Shown here: in pieces, positions 1 through 7,491 of the stretch
How the letters are laid out: the number at the start of each line of letters is the position of its first letter
How positions within the stretch are numbered: position 1 is the first letter of the stretch
NCBI GenBank assembly: GCA_003838065.1
Contig: QZAC01000035.1
Coordinates: forward strand, 1-20,009
DNA: 20,009 nucleotides
Direction of reading: 5' to 3'
DNA from: Methanocalculus sp. MSAO_Arc2
Lineage (GTDB): Archaea > Halobacteriota > Methanomicrobia > Methanomicrobiales > Methanocorpusculaceae
Notes under the pieces: generated by a model
Database searches by the model: none
Seen by the model: only the letters and a program-made list of their open reading frames with translations
Told to the model about the DNA's origin: nothing
Position numbers and translations under genes: made by a program

Positions 1-127
1 GAAGAATACTTAATCGTTCTGAAACTGGGGATGTGAGCACTTTACGGCGGTATTTCGGACACCATATGAGATGGTATCCGATGTTGTATACCGTTGTATC
101 TGAGTGCGTCCACCGTTCTTTTGCCAT

Positions 128-136
128 CTATATAAG
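128..136 (+). promoter_or_regulatory. TATA-box-like sequence with no assigned gene
   Basis: The sequence CTATATAAG matches the archaeal TATA consensus well and is followed by further AT-rich bases. A transcript would begin near 160 and run straight into the hairpin at 188-207. No protein gene is visible downstream on this strand, so if active it would make a small non-coding RNA. It could equally be a chance AT-rich match. Confidence 0.3.
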
Positions 137-177
137 TATATGCGCGGACAATCGATATTGTTTGTGGTTCAGCATTG

Positions 178-215
178 ACGCATTCATCCCACGACTAGAG
201 TCGTGGGCTTTCTGC
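178..215. mobile_element. IS200/IS605-type end hairpin (remnant or PATE-like)
   Basis: A perfect 9-bp inverted repeat (CCCACGACT, loop AG, AGTCGTGGG, 188-207) sits in the context GCATTCATCCCACGAC...GTCGTGGGCTTTCTGC. From memory, this arrangement (GCATTCATCCC, GC-rich hairpin, then TTCTGC) is typical of the ends of archaeal IS200/IS605 elements downstream of tnpB, where the subterminal hairpin is recognised by the Y1 transposase TnpA and the 3' part of the TnpB guide RNA also lies. No tnpA or tnpB reading frame lies beside it, so it is either a solo end left by decay or a short non-autonomous palindromic element. The flanks show no clear second end. Confidence 0.55.
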
Positions 216-370
216 TGCTATTATCGTAAACAAATGGCTCATATGAATCCTGAAGAACGCCGATTATCTCTTGGATCACAGGCGGGAAAACGTCGAGAAG
301 ATTGAACATTTCCATGCATAGGCTGAACCTGCACCTGTTCATTCATCTATGGTTTGACCAATTTCATAGG

Positions 371-814
371 TTATTGTGCAGCTGTTTCGATTTCGGTTTT
401 ACCAATATAATATATTGCCAGTGTCAGGACTGCAATAATTCCTGCGATTCCGATGAGTATACGTAAGTCCAGATCATCAGCGGTCAGAATAAGCACCTTT
501 CGTACCATCGCCGTCAACCCGGCGATCAAAATTGGCCTGACCATGATCCTGCTTGTCCGGAAATACCCGATGACGGTTTCAAGGACCTCAACAACAATGA
601 TCGTGAGAAGGAGGACATTGAGCACTTCGATAATTCCATCGATGAAGTTATCGTATGTGAAAATATGGAGTATCAGATAGACTGCGTCAAAAAACGTCAG
701 CAGGGCGATGATAATCAAAAGAGCTGCGATTAACGCATAAATGAAGATAGTACACCGCGCGATGACCTGCATGACCACTCGCATCGTGGGGCTGAGATGA
801 TCGTAATCGCTCAT
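371..814 (-). CDS. PsiE-family integral membrane protein
   Basis: A small hydrophobic protein of about 147 residues resembling the PsiE (phosphate-starvation-inducible E) family, whose biochemical role is not established. There are about four membrane segments: roughly residues 22-46, 60-82, 95-112 and 118-136 from the chosen start. The polar stretch GYFRTSRIMVRP with the preceding VEVLETV is the best family resemblance, and the C-terminus is a short charged tail. An upstream ATG exists at 841, but the ATG at 814 is preferred because GGTGG (826-822) lies 7 bases ahead of it. The gene stands alone, transcribed away from the tRNA and rpo operon; a weak AT-rich TATA candidate lies near 836-850. 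No phosphate genes are nearby, so regulation by phosphate is not supported. Family assignment is by pattern only. Confidence 0.75.
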   Translation of the reverse strand: MSDYDHLSPTMRVVMQVIARCTIFIYALIAALLIIIALLTFFDAVYLILHIFTYDNFIDGIIEVLNVLLLTIIVVEVLETVIGYFRTSRIMVRPILIAGLTAMVRKVLILTADDLDLRILIGIAGIIAVLTLAIYYIGKTEIETAAQ

Positions 815-841
815 AACCATGCCACCATTGACAAAACTCAT

Positions 842-971
842 ATCATTTATGATCCAGATTACAAAAAGGATTGCGGTTTATTTTTTCTAAGGTGCATCCA
901 TCTCTTCACAACCGGTGTCGGTATTACACAGGGAGGTGAATTGGTGTGGAGAAGGACTGCGTGAATCATAA
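842..971. other. Intergenic region with orphan Shine-Dalgarno site
   Basis: Between the PsiE-like gene and the tRNA promoter I see no full-length gene. There is a T6 run at 881-886 and a perfect eight-base GGAGGTGA at 932-939, complementary to the archaeal 16S rRNA 3' end. Six bases after it a GTG (946) opens a 12-codon frame ending at TGA 982-984; an alternative TTG/GTG frame at 941 or 944 closes at 964. Either a leader peptide or the fossil of a gene start is possible. Confidence 0.4.
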
Positions 972-980
972 CTTATATAT
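972..980 (+). promoter_or_regulatory. TATA box of tRNA-Lys
   Basis: CTTATATAT is a close match to the archaeal TATA consensus. It lies about 45 bases upstream of the tRNA 5' end, which predicts transcription start near 1000 and a leader of about 20 bases to be removed by RNase P. It is the best promoter in the region and could also feed the rpo operon by read-through. Confidence 0.6.
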
Positions 981-1022
981 GTGAATCCAGCTTTCTATTT
1001 ATGCTAGGTTTCATTGGCAGGT

Positions 1023-1096
1023 GGGTCCGTAGCTCAGTTAGGTAGAGCGCCTGGCTTTTAACCAGGTGGCCGGGGGTTCAAATCCCTCCGGGCCCG
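1023..1096 (+). tRNA. tRNA-Lys (anticodon UUU)
   Basis: A full cloverleaf can be folded by eye. The acceptor stem pairs GGGTCCG with CGGGCCC (one G-U), the D arm is GCTC...GAGC, the anticodon stem is CCTGG/CCAGG around the loop CTTTTAA with anticodon TTT, and the T arm is GGGGG-TTCAAAT-CCCTC. The discriminator base is G. The CCA end is not encoded; it would be added by the CCA enzyme encoded at 16172. There is no intron. The gene lies 83 bases upstream of rpoH on the same strand. Confidence 0.96.
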
Positions 1097-1099
1097 TTT

Positions 1100-1124
1100 C
1101 CACGGTCAAAACTGTGGCTTTTAG
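1100..1124 (+). terminator. Hairpin with short T run after tRNA-Lys
   Basis: CCACGGT (1100-1106), loop CAAA, ACTGTGG (1111-1117) form a 7-bp stem with one G-U pair, followed by CTTTTAG. It begins three bases after the tRNA. Archaeal termination depends mostly on T runs, and four T is short, so this may be a weak terminator or simply a 3' processing structure that lets some transcription continue into the rpo operon. Confidence 0.4.
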
Positions 1125-1179
1125 TGTAGAGATCTCTGAACAATCAATCGTATTCAACACTATTTAAAAAGGGGCAATT

Positions 1180-1431
1180 ATGGGCACCAGGTTAAATGTT
1201 CTGATGCATGATATGGTGCCAAAGCATCAGATCATGGATGATGACGGGTTGCGCACACTTCTCTATGATTATAACCTCACGATGGAGCAGTTGCCTAAAG
1301 TATATCATGACGACCCGGTTGTTAAATCTATCGAAGCAGTTCCAGGAAATGTCATTCGTATCACCCGCAAAAGCCATACTGCGGGTGAAGCCGATGTGTA
1401 TCGTCTTGTCGTGAGAAGACCCAAGAAATAA
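1180..1431 (+). CDS. rpoH: RNA polymerase subunit H (Rpo5)
   Basis: The archaeal counterpart of the C-terminal domain of eukaryotic Rpb5, part of the RNA polymerase jaw that contacts downstream DNA. The 83-residue length fits the family, and the N-terminus with NVL-x(5)-VPKH followed by the C-terminal GNVIRITRKS and YRLVV segments is typical. The start at 1180 keeps the conserved N-terminus and has an AAGGGG element about 5 bases upstream. An AT-rich TATTTAAA at 1161-1168 looks like a TATA box but is too close to this ATG to direct a leadered transcript. It is the first gene of the polymerase operon; rpoB'' starts 6 bases after its stop, an arrangement standard in archaea. Confidence 0.95.
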   Translation: MGTRLNVLMHDMVPKHQIMDDDGLRTLLYDYNLTMEQLPKVYHDDPVVKSIEAVPGNVIRITRKSHTAGEADVYRLVVRRPKK

Positions 1432-1437
1432 TCGGAG

Positions 1438-3006
1438 ATGATAAATCTGATTGACAGAAGCGTATTATCGCAGGCATATTTTTCAAAAAATCATGTGGCG
1501 CGACATCAGTTCGAATCCTACAATAACTTTTTAGAATTCAATCTTCAAAAGGTCGTCAATGAACAGCGCGTAATCGAAACGGATATTGAACATCGGGGAA
1601 AGAATAACGAGCCAGTATGGGTTGAACTTGGAAATATCCGTGTTGAAAAACCAATCGTCAGGGAAGCCGACGGATCACAGAGCGAGCTCTTTCCAACAGA
1701 AGCGCGGCTCCGTAACCTTAACTATGCAGCCCCCATGATCCTGGAGATGACCCTCTGCCAGGGAGAAGAACGTTTTGACCCGATTGAAACGACAATCGGC
1801 CAGCTCCCGGTCATGATCGGATCAACTGCCTGCAACCTCTATGACCTTTCTGAAGAGGATAAGGTTTTGCGGGGAGAAGACCGCCTCGACTCAGGCGGGT
1901 ACTTCATCGTCAACGGAACCGAGCGGGTATTGATGACGCTTGAGGACCTTGCGTCCAACAAGATCATGACAGAATATACCGAACGCTATAATGAACAGAT
2001 TCACGTCTCTAAGGTTTTCTCGCAATACCGGGGCTACCGCGCTCTCGTTGTTGTTGAAAAGAACAAGAAGAACCTCCTGGACGTCTCGTTTCCCTCAGTT
2101 GCCGGTAACCTGAGATTCGCCGATCTCATGATGGCTCTTGGGCTTGATACGGATTCAGATATTGTAGCTGCGGTCTCCTTAGATGAAGATATTCTCACCT
2201 ACATGATGCAGAACCTTGAAGCGGCTGAATGCAGTTCGGCTGAGGAGGGGGTTATGTATGTCGGCAAGAAACTGGCTCCGAACCAGACAAAAGAGTACCA
2301 GAGGAAACGGGCTGAGTTCGTCCTTGACAATTATCTTCTTCCCCACTTAAACTATCTCATAAAACCATCCCTCAAAGAAGGCGATCCCGGCCATGCTGAG
2401 ATGCTTAAGAATGTCAGGCTTGCCAAAGCCCATTTCCTCGGCCGTATGGCAGAGGCCTGTTTCCACCTGGCATTGAAGAAGAGGAAAATCGATGACAAGG
2501 ATCATTACGCAAATAAAAGGCTGAAGCTTGCCGGGGATCTGATGGAGGACCTCTTCCGGATCTCGCTCAACCGCCTGACCCGGGATGTGAAATACCAGCT
2601 CGAACGTGCAAGCATGCGCCACCGCGACCTCTCCATCCAGACAGCAGTCAGGGCTGATGTCCTGACCGAGCGGCTTCTTCACCCCCTTGCCACGGGCAAC
2701 TGGGTTGGAGGAAGGACAGGTGTGTCCCAGCTCCTCGACCGTGTCGACCATATGTCGGTCATATCCCACCTTCGCCGGGTCATATCCCCACTCTCCCGTT
2801 CACAGCCCCATTTTGAAGCACGTGATCTCCATCCCACCCAATGGGGAAGAATCTGCCCTTCAGAGACACCGGAAGGTCCAAACTGTGGTCTTGTTAAGAA
2901 TTTTGCCCAGCTTGTTGAAGTGAGCAAAGGTTTTGAGGGCAAAGATGATATCAAAGATGTACTCTTTGGTATTGGTGTCGAAGCACTTGGGGGTGAATTA
3001 CGATGA
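1438..3006 (+). CDS. rpoB2: RNA polymerase subunit B'' (N-terminal half of Rpo2)
   Basis: The N-terminal half of the second-largest RNA polymerase subunit, forming protrusion, lobe and part of the fork. At 522 residues it has the length of the split B'' found in methanogens and haloarchaea. Visible landmarks are the SYNNFLE segment near residue 30, GYFIVNGTERVL around 155-166, the DRLDSGG lead-in, and HPTQWGRICPSETPEGPNCG around 464-484, the fork-loop region conserved in all cellular polymerases. The start follows rpoH by 6 bases with GGAG directly ahead of the ATG. The stop overlaps the rpoB' start in an ATGA (3003-3006), implying translational coupling of the two halves, which must assemble one to one. 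Confidence 0.96.
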   Translation: MINLIDRSVLSQAYFSKNHVARHQFESYNNFLEFNLQKVVNEQRVIETDIEHRGKNNEPVWVELGNIRVEKPIVREADGSQSELFPTEARLRNLNYAAPMILEMTLCQGEERFDPIETTIGQLPVMIGSTACNLYDLSEEDKVLRGEDRLDSGGYFIVNGTERVLMTLEDLASNKIMTEYTERYNEQIHVSKVFSQYRGYRALVVVEKNKKNLLDVSFPSVAGNLRFADLMMALGLDTDSDIVAAVSLDEDILTYMMQNLEAAECSSAEEGVMYVGKKLAPNQTKEYQRKRAEFVLDNYLLPHLNYLIKPSLKEGDPGHAEMLKNVRLAKAHFLGRMAEACFHLALKKRKIDDKDHYANKRLKLAGDLMEDLFRISLNRLTRDVKYQLERASMRHRDLSIQTAVRADVLTERLLHPLATGNWVGGRTGVSQLLDRVDHMSVISHLRRVISPLSRSQPHFEARDLHPTQWGRICPSETPEGPNCGLVKNFAQLVEVSKGFEGKDDIKDVLFGIGVEALGGELR

Positions 3007-4820
3007 TCACCAAAGGAAGGGTTTTTGTTGATGGTGCTCTCATCGGCGTTGTCGATGATGCACAGGCACTTGCAGATCGGATCCGCCATCTCAGGAGAAT
3101 CCGTCAGATCTCTTCTGAGATCAATGTCTCATTCAAAGAGTACAGCAACGAGATTGTTATCAACACCGATCGTGGCCGTGCAAGGAGACCGTTAATCATT
3201 CTTGACCAGGGAAAAGCTATTATCACTGATGAGGATATCGAAAAGATCCGATCCGGGGAGTATTCATTTGAGGATATGGTGATCAAGGGAAAAATCGAAT
3301 ATGTCGATGCAGAAGAAGAGGATGATCTCTATATCGCTGTTAATCAGGACGAGATCACAAGCGAACACACACATATGGAGATTGATCCTCAATTGATACT
3401 CGGAATCGGGGCGGCGCATGTTCCCTTCCCGGAGCATAATGCGTCTCCGCGTGTTACCATGGGCGCGGGAATGGTCAAGCAGGCACTCGGTTTTGCCCAG
3501 TCGAACATGAAGCTCAGGCCGGATACGCGTGGCCATATGCTTCATTATGGACAGAAACCGATCGTCAAGACCCAGGCAGCTGAACTGATCGGATCAGAAG
3601 AGCGCCCCCAGGGGTATAACCTGATAGTTGCTATACTCAGTTATGAAGGATACAATATCGAAGATGCGCTGATTTTCAATAAAGCTTCAATTGAGCGTGG
3701 ACTTGGCCGCTCTCACTTTTTCAGGACATATGAAGGTGAAGAGCGGAGATATCCTGGCGGTCAGATAGACCGTATTGAGATTCCTGATGAAGAGGTCTCC
3801 GGGTCACACGGAGAAGAGGCTTACAGAAATCTTGATTCAGACGGAATAATCAGTCCCGAAACGATAGTATCAGAAAAATCCGTTCTGATCGGAAAGACAT
3901 CACCGCCACGATTCCTTGAGGAGCCGACTGCTGAGTTGATCGCAGTTGAAAAGAGGAGAGATACTTCAGTTACGATGCGGAGCAATGAACATGGTATCGT
4001 CGATACCGTCATCCTGACCGAAGGTGAAAACTCCTCTCGTCTTGTGAAGGTCAGGACCAGGGACCTGAGGGTGCCCGAGATTGGTGATAAGTTTTCATCC
4101 CGCCATGGACAGAAGGGTATTATTGGCCTGATAGCACCCCAGGAAAATCTTCCATTTACCGCTGAAGGAATCAGCCCTGATCTCGTTATCAACCCCCATG
4201 CCATCCCGTCGCGTATGACCATCGGCCATATGATCGAGATGATCGGCGGGAAAGTCGGTTCCCTCACCGGCAGGAGAATCGATGCAACACCATTCCGTGG
4301 AGAAAAAGAAGTTACATTACGAAAAGAGCTGCATGATCTTGGATTTTCCCATACCGGCAGAGAAGTGATGTACGATGGAATCACTGGCAGGCGTTTTGCA
4401 GCCGATATCTACATTGGTGTCATCTACTACCAGAAGCTCTACCATATGGTCTCTACAAAGATGCATGCAAGATCCCGCGGACCGGTACAGGTGCTGACCC
4501 GTCAGCCGACCGAAGGGCGTGCACGTGAAGGAGGTCTTCGGTTCGGTGAGATGGAGCGTGATGTCATGATCGGCCATGGTGCAGCAATGGCATTAAAAGA
4601 GCGGCTCCTTGATGAATCGGATGCTGTGAAAGAATGGGTCTGTGCCCAGTGCGGGATGATTGCGATGTATGATATCAAGCGAAAAGTCACCTCCTGTCTC
4701 GCCTGTGGAGCAGAAACTGATATTTATGAGGTTGAAATGAGCTACGCATTCAAACTTCTGATAGATGAAATGATCAGTATGGGTATTGCACCACGACTGA
4801 TGCTTGAGGATATTGTCTGA
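3003..4820 (+). CDS. rpoB1: RNA polymerase subunit B' (C-terminal half of Rpo2)
   Basis: The C-terminal half of the B subunit, carrying the hybrid-binding domain, wall and clamp part of the catalytic core. The 605 residues include GYNIEDALIFNK near 215, the RTRDLRVPEIGDKFSSRHGQKG block near 350 with the invariant SRHGQKG, PHAIPSRMTIGH, and KMHARSRGPVQVLTRQPTEG. A C-terminal zinc site is visible as CAQCG (about 546) and CLACG (about 566). The start overlaps the rpoB'' stop by ATGA and is preceded by a strong GGGGGTGA at 2989-2996 with 6-base spacing. Its last codons contain the GAGGTGA ribosome binding site of rpoA'. Nothing is unusual in it. Confidence 0.96.
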   Translation: MITKGRVFVDGALIGVVDDAQALADRIRHLRRIRQISSEINVSFKEYSNEIVINTDRGRARRPLIILDQGKAIITDEDIEKIRSGEYSFEDMVIKGKIEYVDAEEEDDLYIAVNQDEITSEHTHMEIDPQLILGIGAAHVPFPEHNASPRVTMGAGMVKQALGFAQSNMKLRPDTRGHMLHYGQKPIVKTQAAELIGSEERPQGYNLIVAILSYEGYNIEDALIFNKASIERGLGRSHFFRTYEGEERRYPGGQIDRIEIPDEEVSGSHGEEAYRNLDSDGIISPETIVSEKSVLIGKTSPPRFLEEPTAELIAVEKRRDTSVTMRSNEHGIVDTVILTEGENSSRLVKVRTRDLRVPEIGDKFSSRHGQKGIIGLIAPQENLPFTAEGISPDLVINPHAIPSRMTIGHMIEMIGGKVGSLTGRRIDATPFRGEKEVTLRKELHDLGFSHTGREVMYDGITGRRFAADIYIGVIYYQKLYHMVSTKMHARSRGPVQVLTRQPTEGRAREGGLRFGEMERDVMIGHGAAMALKERLLDESDAVKEWVCAQCGMIAMYDIKRKVTSCLACGAETDIYEVEMSYAFKLLIDEMISMGIAPRLMLEDIV

Positions 4821-4832
4821 GGTGACCACACG

Positions 4833-7490
4833 ATGCCAAGCCCAAAACGGATTGGAAAACTAGATTTTGGCCTCCTTTCACCAAAGGATGTCCGAAAAAT
4901 GAGTGTATGTAAGGTCATCTGGCCGGACACCTATGACGACGATGGCTTTCCATACAGCAAGGGACTGATGGACCCAAACCTTGGTGTTATCGATCCCGGT
5001 CTCCGGTGCAGGACCTGCGGCCAGAAGTCTGGTGACTGCCCGGGCCATTTCGGCCACATTGATCTTGCAAAGCCGGTAATACACGTCGGCTACACCCGCC
5101 TGATCCGCAAACTGCTCCGGGTTACCTGTCGCGGATGCGGTCGTCTGCTCCTTGAACCACAAGAGATTGAAAAGTTCTCTGCATTGGGGGATGATCCCTT
5201 CTCTGCCGAGGTCGTCTCTGAAAAGGATATCAAAAAAGAGCGGATCTGTCCATACTGTGAAGAACAGCAGCTGAAGGTGAACTTCGAAAAGCCCACCACA
5301 TTTATGGAGGTATATGTGGAGAACGGACGGAAAGTCGAGCATAAGCTCACGCCCGCTGACATCAGGGCGCGGCTTGAGAGGATCCCTGATTCTGATCTCC
5401 GTATCCTCGGGATTGATGCGGAAGTTGCACGTCCTGAATGGACGATACTTACAGTCCTGTCTGTACCCCCGGTTACCATGCGGCCATCCATCATCCTTGA
5501 GAATGGTCAGCGTTCTGAAGACGACCTCACCCATAAGCTTGTTGACATTATCAGAATTAACCAACGGTTTAAAGAGAACCAGGATGCAGGAGCGCCCCAA
5601 CTCATTATTGAAGATCTCTGGGAACTCCTTCAGTATCATGTGACAACATACATGGATAATGAAGTTGCGGGATGTCCACCTGCCCGTCATCGATCCGGCC
5701 GCCCGCTCAAGACTCTGTCACAAAGATTGAAGGGGAAGGACGGGCGTTTCAGAGGGTCACTCTCAGGGAAACGTGTCAACTTTTCTGCCCGGACTGTCAT
5801 CTCACCTGATCCGAACCTCTCTGTTTCAGAAGTCGGTGTCCCGCTTGCAATTGCCAATGAGATGTCAATTCCAATCAGGGTGACCAGGGAAAATATTGAA
5901 GAGCTCCGCTCGATGGTACTTGTCGGGCCTGAACGGCCGACACTTCGCCACCCCTGCGGTGCAAACTATGTTATCCGTCCTGACAACAGGAGACTCCGGC
6001 TCCATGGGGGAGCAGGCCTCCTCGACAACCGCGAGATGGTTGCATCGATGCTTGAGCCCGGCTGGACCGTCGATCGGCAGCTCCGTGATGGTGATATCGT
6101 GCTCTTTAACCGACAGCCATCGCTCCACCGGATGAGCATCATGTCTCACCGGATAAAGCTGATGGATGAACGGACATTTCGATTGAACCCTGCAGTCTGC
6201 CCTCCATATAACGCCGATTTTGACGGAGACGAGATGAACCTGCATGTGCCACAAACAGAAGAAGCGCGGGCTGAAGCACTCCTTCTCGCATCTGTCCAGG
6301 AGAATATCCTTTCTCCACGGTTTGGTGGTCCCATCATCGGCGGTATCCATGACCATATCTCAGGGATATTTCTTCTGACGCACCGAATGCAATGGTTCAC
6401 AAAATCCGAGGTAATGTATCTCTTAAACAATGCAAATATCGAGTTTTTGCCAAAGCCAGGAAAAATTGACGATGGCGTGGCATACTGGAGCAATAAACAG
6501 GTCTTCTCATTAATCCTTCCACGCGGGCTGAATATGGTCTACCGGGCAACATCATGTACAAACTGTCCGGACTGCAAAAAAGAACACTGTGAACGGGATG
6601 CATATGTCAGGATCATCGATGGTGATCTAATATCGGGGACGATAGACAAGAAATCTGTTGGAGCATTCGATGGCGCCATTATGAACCGGATCATCCGTCA
6701 GCAGGGGCTTGAACGTGCCCGCCAGTATATCGATGATATGACCCGGCTCTCAATCAAGAGCATCATGTTCATTGGCTTCTCTTTTGGTATCGATGATGAA
6801 GATCTCAGCAGAACCGAATATGGCCAGATCCGCGATCTGCTGGATGAAGCCGAGATCGATGTCGAGAAGAGGATTCGTATCTACCAGAACGGACAGCTCG
6901 AACCGATGCCAGGGAGGACCGCAGAAGAGACACTTGAGATGCAGATCATGCAGGTGCTCGGAAAAGCACGAGACCGGACCGGTGATATTGCTGGCCGTCA
7001 CCTCGGGCTTAGTAACTCGGCTGTTGTCATGGCGGTCTCCGGTGCACGGGGTTCAATGCTGAACCTGACTCAGATGGCCGGATGCATTGGTCAGCAGTCG
7101 GTTCGTGGTGAACGTATCATCCGTGGCTATGAAGGGAGAACACTTCCACACTTTAAAAAATATGATCAGGGTGCTGCAGCACATGGTTTCATCAGAAACT
7201 CCTATAAAAGCGGCATATCTCCTACTGAGTTCTTCTTCCATGCTATCGGTGGACGTGAGGGTCTTGTAGATACTGCAGTCAGGACATCACAGAGCGGATA
7301 CCTCCAGAGGAGGCTGATCAACGCCCTGCAGGATTTGAAGGTCGCCTATGACGGCACCGTCAGAACCACAGGTGGCCGGATCATCCAGTTCAATTATGGC
7401 GAGGATGGAACAGATCCAACGAAGAGTGCGTTTGGAGACCCGGTCGATGTCAAGGGAATTGTTGAAAGTGTGCTGAAGGAGGAGGTCTGA
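4833..7490 (+). CDS. rpoA1: RNA polymerase subunit A' (N-terminal part of Rpo1)
   Basis: The larger fragment of the largest RNA polymerase subunit, containing clamp, active centre and bridge helix. The 885 residues show the clamp zinc site C59-C62-C69-H72 (CRTCG...CPGHFGH), a second cysteine pair set at 99/102 and 139/142, RQPSLHR, and the catalytic NADFDGD at 460-466 that holds the Mg2+ ions. Downstream come the funnel-region TGDIAGRHL and the bridge-helix segment GGREGLVDTAVRTSQSGYLQ. The ribosome binding site GAGGTGA (4819-4825) spans the rpoB' stop, 7 bases before the ATG. The gene ends after the bridge helix, the usual archaeal split point; no intein is seen in any conserved block. Confidence 0.97.
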   Translation: MPSPKRIGKLDFGLLSPKDVRKMSVCKVIWPDTYDDDGFPYSKGLMDPNLGVIDPGLRCRTCGQKSGDCPGHFGHIDLAKPVIHVGYTRLIRKLLRVTCRGCGRLLLEPQEIEKFSALGDDPFSAEVVSEKDIKKERICPYCEEQQLKVNFEKPTTFMEVYVENGRKVEHKLTPADIRARLERIPDSDLRILGIDAEVARPEWTILTVLSVPPVTMRPSIILENGQRSEDDLTHKLVDIIRINQRFKENQDAGAPQLIIEDLWELLQYHVTTYMDNEVAGCPPARHRSGRPLKTLSQRLKGKDGRFRGSLSGKRVNFSARTVISPDPNLSVSEVGVPLAIANEMSIPIRVTRENIEELRSMVLVGPERPTLRHPCGANYVIRPDNRRLRLHGGAGLLDNREMVASMLEPGWTVDRQLRDGDIVLFNRQPSLHRMSIMSHRIKLMDERTFRLNPAVCPPYNADFDGDEMNLHVPQTEEARAEALLLASVQENILSPRFGGPIIGGIHDHISGIFLLTHRMQWFTKSEVMYLLNNANIEFLPKPGKIDDGVAYWSNKQVFSLILPRGLNMVYRATSCTNCPDCKKEHCERDAYVRIIDGDLISGTIDKKSVGAFDGAIMNRIIRQQGLERARQYIDDMTRLSIKSIMFIGFSFGIDDEDLSRTEYGQIRDLLDEAEIDVEKRIRIYQNGQLEPMPGRTAEETLEMQIMQVLGKARDRTGDIAGRHLGLSNSAVVMAVSGARGSMLNLTQMAGCIGQQSVRGERIIRGYEGRTLPHFKKYDQGAAAHGFIRNSYKSGISPTEFFFHAIGGREGLVDTAVRTSQSGYLQRRLINALQDLKVAYDGTVRTTGGRIIQFNYGEDGTDPTKSAFGDPVDVKGIVESVLKEEV

Positions 7491-7491
7491 T

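Larger units (their letters stand above)
1..370. other. Gene-poor left flank, possibly decayed mobile-element DNA
   Basis: I see no convincing complete gene here. One frame is open from about 3 to 305, but its translation has no recognisable motif, no good ribosome binding site and is rich in rare residues such as Cys, Tyr and His, so I do not call it. Another frame ends at a TGA at 34-36 and could be the last eleven codons of a gene that starts left of the window; nothing supports this further. The stretch contains an IS200/IS605-like hairpin (188-207) and a TATA-like sequence (128-136), listed separately. A 23-codon open frame at 234-305 has no ribosome binding site. Confidence 0.5.

Noticed and set aside
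33..305. 90-codon open frame starting at GTG near the left end
   Set aside because: No recognisable motif, no ribosome binding site, odd composition, and it reads through the IS605-type hairpin.
234..305. 23-codon frame starting MAHMNPEERRLS, slightly like KGG-type stress proteins
   Set aside because: Too short, no ribosome binding site, and the KGG glycine pattern is not present.
1161..1168. TATTTAAA as the rpoH promoter
   Set aside because: Transcription would start near or after the ATG; the conserved RpoH N-terminus requires the start at 1180, so I do not list it as the promoter.
4878..5690. 270-codon minus-strand frame opposite rpoA'
   Set aside because: rpoA' zinc and catalytic motifs are unmistakable on the plus strand; the antisense frame shows no domain.
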